The translations under genes and the position numbers were made by a program. Below are positions 14,984 through 20,558 of a DNA stretch of 20,558 bases, one piece after another. The first letter of the stretch is position 1; every line of letters begins with the position of its first letter. Under the pieces are notes generated by a model, which had not been told where the DNA came from, ran no database searches, and was given only the letters and a program-made list of their open reading frames with translations. Location of the stretch: NCBI GenBank assembly GCA_036274055.1, contig DASUGM010000087.1, positions 1 through 20,558 of the forward strand, given 5' to 3'. The stretch is from DASUGM01 sp036274055. Lineage in GTDB: Bacteria; Acidobacteriota; Vicinamibacteria; Vicinamibacterales; SCN-69-37.

Positions 14984-14998
14984 ATCGGCACGGCCGAT
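14984..14998 (-). promoter_or_regulatory. Perfect hairpin directly upstream of the pilin start codon
   Basis: ATCGGC and GCCGAT, separated by three bases, form a 6-bp inverted repeat that ends exactly at the ATG of the pilin gene. An AAGG lies just upstream of it. If folded in the mRNA, the hairpin could either block initiation or bring AAGG next to the start codon. It may instead be a protein-binding site in DNA, or a sign that another start is used. Confidence 0.35.
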
Positions 14999-15044
14999 CC
15001 TTGCAGGAGGTCCCAACCGGCTTCACCGATAGATAATTGCCGCC

Positions 15045-16004
15045 GTGCCCCTCTCGGTTCGTGGCCCTCTCGCTGGCCAGCCACCGTTTGACGTCGTCTG
15101 TTTCGGCGAAAACAGCGTGGACTTCGCGGCCACCGGAGAACTGGCGTCGATCCTGTCGAAACAGACGCTGAGTGGCTTTTCCATGCAACCCGGTGGACAG
15201 GCGGCGACCGCCGCCGTCGGGGCGGCCCGGCTGGGCTGCCGCACGCGCTATGTGGGCGTCTTCGGAGACGATGACTTTGGCCGGCGTGTGGCCGGAGCGA
15301 TCACGGGCGCCGGAGTGGATCTCGTGAGCATCGAGCGGCCCGGAGTCCCCACCCGCGTTGCCATAGCGCTGATCGATCAGCACAGCGGCGAACGGCGCAT
15401 CCTCGAGCATCGCGATCGCCGGCTGACGCTCGCCCCGGACGACGTCCCGCTAGCGGAGCTTTGCCGCGGGCGTGTGCTGATGACCGACGCCACCGATCTG
15501 CGTGCCTCGATTCACGCGGCGCGCGCGGCGCGGGCCGCCGGAATGGACGTGGTTGTCGATGTCGATCGTGCCGCAGAGAACGTCGCGGAGCTGCTGGCAC
15601 TGGCGACGGTGTTGATCGTCGCGGAGGAATTTCCGGCGTCGTTCACCGGCGTGGCATCACTGGACGGGGCGCTCGATTGCATGCATGAGCGATTCCGTCC
15701 GCTGCTGACGGTGGTGACGCTCGGGGACCGCGGCTCCATCGTCCGGAACGACGCGGGCCGGGTCGTTACCCCGGCCTTCGCGGTCCACGCCGTTGACACC
15801 ACCGGTGCCGGCGATGCCTTCCGTGCCGGGTTCGTTGCCGCCTGGTTGCGCCTGTCGACCGGCGCGTCTGTTGATACCCTGATGCAGTATGCGAACGCGG
15901 CCGGCGCGCTGAGCTGTGAAGCGACCGGCGCTCAGGCCGGACTGCCGGATTGGGCCGCAACCGAGGCCCTTGTAACAAGTTCCGGTGTCCACCAGTCTAA
16001 GTAG
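15045..16004 (+). CDS. PfkB-family carbohydrate kinase
   Basis: A 319-residue kinase of the ribokinase/PfkB family, which transfers phosphate from ATP to a sugar or nucleoside hydroxyl. The N-terminal CFGENSVDF (D26) contributes to substrate binding. The glycine-rich GGQAATAAVGAARLG (50-64) is PfkB signature 1, and DTTGAGDAF (251-259) is signature 2 with the catalytic base D257. Length is normal for the family. The substrate cannot be assigned from sequence alone; the sequence is not a clear ribokinase, fructokinase or adenosine kinase. The GTG start lacks a Shine-Dalgarno sequence, and GATAAT at 15032-15037 lies where a -10 element would give a nearly leaderless transcript. The ECF sigma gene follows 21 nt downstream. 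Confidence 0.9.
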   Translation: MPLSVRGPLAGQPPFDVVCFGENSVDFAATGELASILSKQTLSGFSMQPGGQAATAAVGAARLGCRTRYVGVFGDDDFGRRVAGAITGAGVDLVSIERPGVPTRVAIALIDQHSGERRILEHRDRRLTLAPDDVPLAELCRGRVLMTDATDLRASIHAARAARAAGMDVVVDVDRAAENVAELLALATVLIVAEEFPASFTGVASLDGALDCMHERFRPLLTVVTLGDRGSIVRNDAGRVVTPAFAVHAVDTTGAGDAFRAGFVAAWLRLSTGASVDTLMQYANAAGALSCEATGAQAGLPDWAATEALVTSSGVHQSK

Positions 16005-16025
16005 GCAGGTAGGGAGCATCGCGTC

Positions 16026-16670
16026 ATGCGGGTCGGAGCGGACTCAGTCGTGGCGGTGGGGTGGAAGTCGTGGGACGTCGGGATGACGACCGCTAAGGAC
16101 GCGTCCGAGTCGAGCGCGGCGATCGACCTCGAGGCCTCAGACGATCGGGCCCTGGTGTCGGCATTTCAGGCCGGCCGCCGCGAGGCGTTCGACGAACTGG
16201 TGCGGCGTCACCAGCGCCATATTTTTCAGCTCTGCTACCGCTACGCCGGCAACCAGGAGGACGCGGCTGACCTCGCCCAGGACGTCTTCGTCCGTGCGTT
16301 CAAGGGGCTTCGCAACTTCAAGGGTGAGTCGGCCGTGGCGACGTGGCTGCACCGGGTTGGTGTCAACGCGTGCCTCAACCGGATCGCGATCAAGCGGCCG
16401 ATCGTCGAACCGATTGAAGCCGCGCAGCACGTCGATGCGCAGGCGCGCGATCCGCTCGACGAAGTGGTGCGCGGCGAGCGCGCCGCGGCGGTGCGGGCAG
16501 CGATCGCACGGCTGCCGCCGAAACAGCGGGCCACTTTGATGCTGCGCGTGTACGACGAGCTCTCGCACGATGAGATCGCGAAAATTCTCGGCAGCTCCGT
16601 TGGCGCCGTGAAGGCCAACTTTTTCCATGCGCTGGGTAACCTCCGGCGCGTGATGAAGACGAAACCATGA
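16026..16670 (+). CDS. ECF-type RNA polymerase sigma factor
   Basis: A 214-residue sigma-70-family factor with only regions 2 and 4. Region 2 spans about 40-110 (FDELVRRHQRHIFQLCYRY, then DAADLAQDVFVRAF, the -10 recognition and core-binding part). Region 4 spans about 155-210 (LPPKQRATLMLRVYDELSHD, then the helix-turn-helix IAKILGSSVGAVKANFFHAL). It resembles RpoE/SigW-type envelope-stress factors. The first ATG has AGGGAG 9 nt upstream; a second ATG at 16083 gives a 195-residue protein starting MTTAKDASES and is also plausible, because the first 19 residues look unconserved. The stop overlaps the anti-sigma ATG by 4 nt, the usual arrangement for a sigma/anti-sigma pair. Confidence 0.94.
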   Translation: MRVGADSVVAVGWKSWDVGMTTAKDASESSAAIDLEASDDRALVSAFQAGRREAFDELVRRHQRHIFQLCYRYAGNQEDAADLAQDVFVRAFKGLRNFKGESAVATWLHRVGVNACLNRIAIKRPIVEPIEAAQHVDAQARDPLDEVVRGERAAAVRAAIARLPPKQRATLMLRVYDELSHDEIAKILGSSVGAVKANFFHALGNLRRVMKTKP

Positions 16671-17227
16671 CCAAGCATTTGAGTCCCGCTGAGACGATCG
16701 ACGCGCTCGAGGGCACGCTCGCCGCCGATCGCGCGGCGCACGCCGACGCCTGTGGCACGTGCGGCGCGCAAATCGAGGAACTGCGCGCGGTGATGCGCGA
16801 CGTCGTCGAGGCGGGCGCCGTTCCGGAACCGTCACCGCTGATGTGGGATGTGCTGCAGCATCGGATCCGCGCGGCAACCGCCGCGGAGTCGCCGGTGCTC
16901 CCGCTCTGGCGCCGGTCCTGGAAACCAGCCGTCGCGCTCGGCGCCATTGCGGCCACGGCGCTCCTGGCCGCGCTGCTGCGCACGCCGGCGCCACCGGCGC
17001 CGGCGCCCGCGATCGAGCCCGCTGTGACGGTCGCCGCAGCCGTGCCAGTCGAAGAAGATTACGCGTGGGATCTCGTCGTCAATCTGGCGGCCAACTTGTC
17101 GCACGACGACGTGCACGACCTCGCGCCCTCGGGCGTGGCGAGCGCCGTGCTCGTCGAGAACATGACACCGCGCGAACGCGAAGCACTGGTCAAATTGATT
17201 CAACGGGAAATGGGCGGGTTGGAGTGA
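16667..17227 (+). CDS. Anti-sigma factor with ZAS-type zinc motif, membrane-anchored
   Basis: A 186-residue protein expected to hold the adjacent sigma factor inactive at the membrane. The cytoplasmic N terminus has the ZAS zinc motif H-x3-C-x2-C at H25, C29 and C32, within an HLSPAETIDALEGTL-type helix. A single membrane helix (about 89-106, VALGAIAATALLAALL) follows. After a Pro/Ala-rich stretch, an outer domain (about 125-186) contains EEDYAWDLVVNLAANL and ends in LVKLIQREMGGLE, similar to sensor ends of this class. The start overlaps the sigma stop as ATGA, and the stop shares a base with the next start. Regulated proteolysis or binding of the next gene product could release the sigma factor; that is inference. 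Confidence 0.85.
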   Translation: MTKHLSPAETIDALEGTLAADRAAHADACGTCGAQIEELRAVMRDVVEAGAVPEPSPLMWDVLQHRIRAATAAESPVLPLWRRSWKPAVALGAIAATALLAALLRTPAPPAPAPAIEPAVTVAAAVPVEEDYAWDLVVNLAANLSHDDVHDLAPSGVASAVLVENMTPREREALVKLIQREMGGLE

Positions 17228-17856
17228 TGATGCGGCAGTCGAGGATGTGGTGTGCGAGCGCGTTGGTCGCGCTGGCGACGCTCAACGCGCCGGCGGGCGT
17301 CGATGCGCAGGCGCCAGAGCGGCAGGCGCAAGGCGTGCGTCCGAATGCGGGACGCGGCGGGCGCGGTCCGCAGACGCCGCCGGCGAACGCGAACGTTCAA
17401 CAAGTCGAGCAGTATCTCGACGCCTATATGGTCATGCAGGCGCGGCAAGTGCTTGAACTCGCCGACGATCAGTTCTTCGTCGTCGCACCGCGGCTCGAGC
17501 GTCTACAGGTGCTTCGGCGCCGCCTGCAGCGCGAACGCCAGCGCGTCACTCAGGAACTCGCCGAGATCCTGCGCAACCCCGGCCCGGTTGAAGAGGCCGT
17601 CGTTGCACCGAAGATCAAGTTTCTCGACGACCAGCTCGTGTCCTCGGCGGACGAAATGAAGAAGGCGTACGCCGAGATCGATCAGATCCTGACCCCGCGT
17701 CAGCGGGCGCAGTTCCGCGTCCTCGAGATGCGTCTGGAACGGCAGCGCCAGGATTTGATGGCCGCCGCCCGCGCCCAGGGCCGTGGCGGACAGAATCCTC
17801 CGGGCCCGCAGAATCCGCCGCCCGCCGATCCTCAAGCGGCGGGCGCAGGCTCGTAA
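17227..17856 (+). CDS. Secreted Spy/CpxP-like protein
   Basis: A 209-residue exported protein. The signal peptide (about 1-27) ends AGVDAQA. A disordered Gly/Pro-rich stretch follows, then a helical core at about 56-185 built of charged heptad-like helices (RLERLQVLRRRLQRERQRV, then QILTPRQRAQFRVLEMRLER). The LTPRQ at 155-159 is the LTxxQ motif of the Spy/CpxP/ZraP group of periplasmic chaperones and stress modulators. The C terminus is again Gly/Pro-rich. Starting at ATG 17227 gives a one-base overlap with the anti-sigma stop; GTG 17224 or ATG 17230 are also possible. Encoded with a sigma/anti-sigma pair, it is likely an effector or sensor accessory of the same envelope response. Confidence 0.78.
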   Translation: MMRQSRMWCASALVALATLNAPAGVDAQAPERQAQGVRPNAGRGGRGPQTPPANANVQQVEQYLDAYMVMQARQVLELADDQFFVVAPRLERLQVLRRRLQRERQRVTQELAEILRNPGPVEEAVVAPKIKFLDDQLVSSADEMKKAYAEIDQILTPRQRAQFRVLEMRLERQRQDLMAAARAQGRGGQNPPGPQNPPPADPQAAGAGS

Positions 17857-17860
17857 TTCC

Positions 17861-17895
17861 GTAAGCCGTAAGCCATAAGCCGTAAGCCATGAGCC
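17861..17895. repeat. Five-copy 7-bp tandem repeat, consensus RTAAGCC
   Basis: Units are GTAAGCC, GTAAGCC, ATAAGCC, GTAAGCC and ATGAGCC, followed by a partial TGTAAG. The array fills most of the 53-nt gap between the Spy-like gene and the next gene. It has too few, too short units without spacers to be CRISPR. Similar short arrays can change copy number by slippage, so it might alter spacing upstream of the next gene. Confidence 0.85.
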
Positions 17896-17909
17896 TGTAA
17901 GATGGAATC

Positions 17910-18515
17910 ATGTGGCGGCTCTCGATCATCCTGAGCCTTGGCGTGGTTCTCATCGCGGCGGCTGCCGCCGCTGAGCAGGAACTGACGCAGCGCGAGGCCG
18001 ACAGCATGACCGCCAAGCTGTCCGTCATCCTCGAACGCGGGTCGAAGCCGCCGGCGAAAAACGCGCCGCCGCTGCGGACCTCGTTCATCGAGCGCGAAGT
18101 CAACGCGTTTTTCAAATTCAACGGCTCGAGTTTCCTGCCGACCGGCGTCACCAATCCGCTGCTCGGGATCGAGGACGGCGGACGCGTGCGCGCGCGCGCG
18201 ATTGCCGATCTCGACGCCGTGCGCACGTCGCAGCCGCGCAGCTGGCTGGATCCGGCGGTCTATCTGCTGCACGGATCGCTCGAGGTGACGGCCGTTGGCA
18301 TCCTCACGGCGGCCAACGGCAAGGGCACGTTTCTGATCGAGAACGCGACGCTCGGCGGCGTGTCGATCCCCAAGAGCCTCCTGCTGACGTTGGTTGCTCA
18401 CTACACCAAGACCCCCGAGCAGCCCGAAGGCTTCAACCTCGACAAACCGTTCGATTTGCCATCGAACATCCGCGCGGTGGAAACCAAGCGCGGTTCGGCG
18501 ACGATTGTCCAGTAA
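17910..18515 (+). CDS. Secreted protein of unknown function, possibly lipid-binding
   Basis: A 201-residue protein with a clear signal peptide at about 1-21 (LSIILSLGVVLIAAAAAA). The mature part alternates beta strands and short helices: TSFIEREVNAFFKFNG near 58-73, LHGSLEVTAVGILTA near 120-134, FNLDKPFDLPSNIRAVE near 172-188 and RGSATIVQ at the end. The early E-R-E-V-N helix and the closing paired strands recall DUF2993/LmeA-like lipid-binding folds, but this is only a loose resemblance and no family is firmly recognised. The predicted place is the periplasm or outer membrane. It starts 14 nt after the 7-bp tandem repeat with a weak ribosome-binding site, and its end overlaps the recG start by 11 nt, so the two are probably cotranslated. 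Confidence 0.7.
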   Translation: MWRLSIILSLGVVLIAAAAAAEQELTQREADSMTAKLSVILERGSKPPAKNAPPLRTSFIEREVNAFFKFNGSSFLPTGVTNPLLGIEDGGRVRARAIADLDAVRTSQPRSWLDPAVYLLHGSLEVTAVGILTAANGKGTFLIENATLGGVSIPKSLLLTLVAHYTKTPEQPEGFNLDKPFDLPSNIRAVETKRGSATIVQ

Positions 18516-20558
18516 GCCCGCTGCCGAGTTCCTGACCACGCCGCTGCAATTCGTCCGCGGCGTCGGCCCGCGCCGGGCTGCCGACTTCGAACGTGTCGGC
18601 CTGCTGACCGTCGAAGACTTCCTGTTGCGATTCCCGTTGCGCTATGAGGACCGCGCCGCGTTATCGCCGATCAGCGCGGTGAAGCCAGGCACCATTGCGA
18701 CCATCGCCGGCGAAGTCCTGTCGAGCGGCGTCCGGCCGACCCGCCGGCCCGGCTTTCGGATCTTCGAGCTGATCGTCCGCGACAAGAGCGGGCCGATTCG
18801 CGCGTCATTTCCGAACCAGGCGTTTCTCCGCGACGTCTTCCATCCCGGGCAGCAGATCGTGCTGCACGGACCGCTCGAATACCGCGGTGGCAGCGGGCTG
18901 CAATTCACCAATCCCGAATACGAGGTCCTTCGCGGCGAAGGCGACGACGACGACGAGACGGTGCACACGGGACGGATCGTGCCGATCTACGAGAAGGCCG
19001 GATCCGTGACGCCGCGGATGCAGCGCACGCTGATGCACCGTCTGCTCGCCGAGCTGCCGGCGGAGATCACCGATCCGGTGCCGGCGCCGGTGCGCGCGTC
19101 GCGGGCGCTGCCGGACCGCCGGCAGGCGATCCTCGACACGCATTTTCCGCCCGCCGGAACACCGACCGCCGCGTTGAACGCCTGCGGAACGGCGGCGCAG
19201 CAGCGGCTGATCTTCGAAGAGTTCTTTCTATTTCAAGCCGGGCTGGTGCTGCGAAAGCGGCGGCACGCCGCCGATCGCAAAGCGCGGCCGGTGGTCGTCG
19301 ATGATCGGATCCGCGAATCGGCGCGGCGGGTGTTGCCGTTCAAGCTGACCAGCGGTCAGCGAGACGCGCTGCGCGAGATCGTCGAGGACATGCAGCGACC
19401 AGAGCCGATGAACCGGCTGCTGCAGGGTGATGTCGGCGCCGGAAAGACCATCGTCGCCCTGGTTGCCGCGCTGGTGGCGATGGAAAACGGTTTGCAGGTC
19501 GCGTTCATGGCGCCGACCGAGATCCTCGCCGATCAGCACTACCTGACAATCCGCCGCCTGCTCGATGCGTCGCGATTCCGGATCGCCTCGCTCACCGGCG
19601 GCCTGCCGATCGCGAAGCGGCGCGAGGTGGTCGCCGAACTGGCCAGCGGCGCCGTCAACCTCGTCGTCGGGACGCATGCGCTGGTCGAGCAGGCCGTCGG
19701 GTTCCGCGCCCTCGGGCTGGTCGTCATCGACGAGCAGCATCGCTTCGGCGTCATGCAGCGGGCCTTATTGCGCGCCAAAGGACTGAACCCCGACGTCCTG
19801 GTGATGACGGCGACGCCGATCCCGCGAACCCTGGCGCTGACCGCGTACGGCGATCTCGACGTCTCGGTGATTCGCGATCTGCCGCCGGGCCGGCAGCCGA
19901 TTCGGACGATGACCAAAACCGAGTCGCGGCGTGAAGAGGTCTACAAGATTGCGCGCCGCGAACTCGACGCCGGCCGTCAGGTCTACGTTGTCTATCCGTT
20001 GGTGGAGGACTCGGCCAAAGTCGATCTGCGCGCGGCGACGGCGATGGCCGATCACCTCCAGCAGGAAGTGTTCCCGGAGTTCCGCGTCGCCCTTCTGCAC
20101 GGACGTTTGAAGCAGGATGAGAAGGATCGGGTGATGGCGGCGTTCGCCCGCGGCGACGTGCACATCCTGGTGTCGACGACGGTGATCGAAGTCGGTGTCG
20201 ACGTACCGAATGCGACGCTGATGATCGTCGAGCACGCCGAACGGTTCGGCCTGTCGCAGTTGCATCAGCTGCGCGGCCGGGTCGGACGCGGCGCGCATCC
20301 GTCGACGTGCATCCTGCTGTACCAACATCCGATTTCGGAGGCCGGGCGGGCGCGCCTCGAGGCGCTCGTCGAGACCACGGACGGCTTCGTGATTGCCGAG
20401 CGCGACCTCGAGCAGCGCGGGCCGGGCGACTTCTTCGGGACACGGCAGTCTGGTTTGCCGACGCTTCGCGTCGGCGATTTGATGCGCGATCACGCGGTGA
20501 TGGAGGACGCCCGCCGGGCCGCGGTCGAGTGGCTCGACCAGGACCACGCGGCCAAGCC
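18505..20558 (+). CDS. recG: ATP-dependent DNA helicase RecG (3' end outside window)
   Basis: An open frame of 684 codons that reaches the window edge; typical RecG is about 690-700 residues, so only the last few are missing. RecG regresses stalled replication forks and processes branched DNA. The N-terminal wedge/OB-fold domain (about 10-150) starts TTPLQFVRGVGPRRA. Helicase motifs are in order: Walker A GDVGAGKT at 308-315, APTEILADQH, DEQH at 409-412, TATPIPRTLALTAYGDLD, VSTTVIEVGVDVPNA and QLRGRVGRG with R590. Then RDLEQRGPGDFFGTRQSG marks the C-terminal region. The proposed start is TTG, 11 nt inside the previous gene, since no better in-frame start precedes the conserved part; it has no clear Shine-Dalgarno. 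Translational coupling is therefore likely. Confidence 0.95.
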   Translation, partial: MSSKPAAEFLTTPLQFVRGVGPRRAADFERVGLLTVEDFLLRFPLRYEDRAALSPISAVKPGTIATIAGEVLSSGVRPTRRPGFRIFELIVRDKSGPIRASFPNQAFLRDVFHPGQQIVLHGPLEYRGGSGLQFTNPEYEVLRGEGDDDDETVHTGRIVPIYEKAGSVTPRMQRTLMHRLLAELPAEITDPVPAPVRASRALPDRRQAILDTHFPPAGTPTAALNACGTAAQQRLIFEEFFLFQAGLVLRKRRHAADRKARPVVVDDRIRESARRVLPFKLTSGQRDALREIVEDMQRPEPMNRLLQGDVGAGKTIVALVAALVAMENGLQVAFMAPTEILADQHYLTIRRLLDASRFRIASLTGGLPIAKRREVVAELASGAVNLVVGTHALVEQAVGFRALGLVVIDEQHRFGVMQRALLRAKGLNPDVLVMTATPIPRTLALTAYGDLDVSVIRDLPPGRQPIRTMTKTESRREEVYKIARRELDAGRQVYVVYPLVEDSAKVDLRAATAMADHLQQEVFPEFRVALLHGRLKQDEKDRVMAAFARGDVHILVSTTVIEVGVDVPNATLMIVEHAERFGLSQLHQLRGRVGRGAHPSTCILLYQHPISEAGRARLEALVETTDGFVIAERDLEQRGPGDFFGTRQSGLPTLRVGDLMRDHAVMEDARRAAVEWLDQDHAAK

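Noticed and set aside
17861..17895. CRISPR-like repeat array
   Set aside because: Units are only 7 bp, directly adjacent without spacers, and no cas genes are present.
19765..20547. A 260-codon minus-strand open frame opposite the recG helicase region
   Set aside because: The plus-strand frame carries all RecG motifs, so this is a shadow frame.

Overview
The window is 20.6 kb of high-GC, tightly packed bacterial chromosome. The gene content suggests an Acidobacteriota member, possibly close to Vicinamibacteria. The main pointers are an 804-residue permease of the duplicated ADOP type, a Spy-like secreted protein downstream of an ECF sigma/anti-sigma pair, and frequent TTG and GTG starts. The taxon is inferred from gene content only. 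No insertion sequence, prophage, CRISPR array or rRNA gene was seen, and no convincing tRNA.

Minus-strand block, about 13.9 kb down to 29. Eleven genes run in one direction with short gaps or overlaps: lexA, a DUF3467 protein, endonuclease III (nth), a small HExxH metalloprotease, a DUF2723 membrane protein, rsmA, RNase J, ftsK, a secreted AMIN/Amidase_3 cell-wall amidase, a small membrane protein and the ADOP permease. Three adjacent pairs overlap (nth/metalloprotease ATGA, metalloprotease/DUF2723 by 20 nt, DUF2723/rsmA ATGA). The only sizeable internal gap, about 100 nt, lies between rsmA and RNase J and holds a weak terminator-like hairpin. The block joins SOS control and base-excision repair to ribosome maturation, RNA decay, chromosome segregation and peptidoglycan cleavage.

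Central region, 13.87-15.04 kb. The lexA upstream region carries three copies of GGCGAAA around a good -10 element. Beside it, 13961-14096 can fold on the plus strand into a long rod of about 42 base pairs, a candidate structured RNA with 6S-like architecture. Next come a small two-helix membrane protein, a region rich in inverted repeats, and a type IV pilin-like gene.

Plus-strand block, 15.04 kb to the end. A PfkB-family sugar kinase is followed by an ECF sigma factor, its ZAS-type anti-sigma factor and a Spy/CpxP-like periplasmic protein, the last three translationally linked and probably an envelope-stress module. After a 7-bp tandem repeat come an unknown secreted protein and recG, which runs off the window close to its C terminus.
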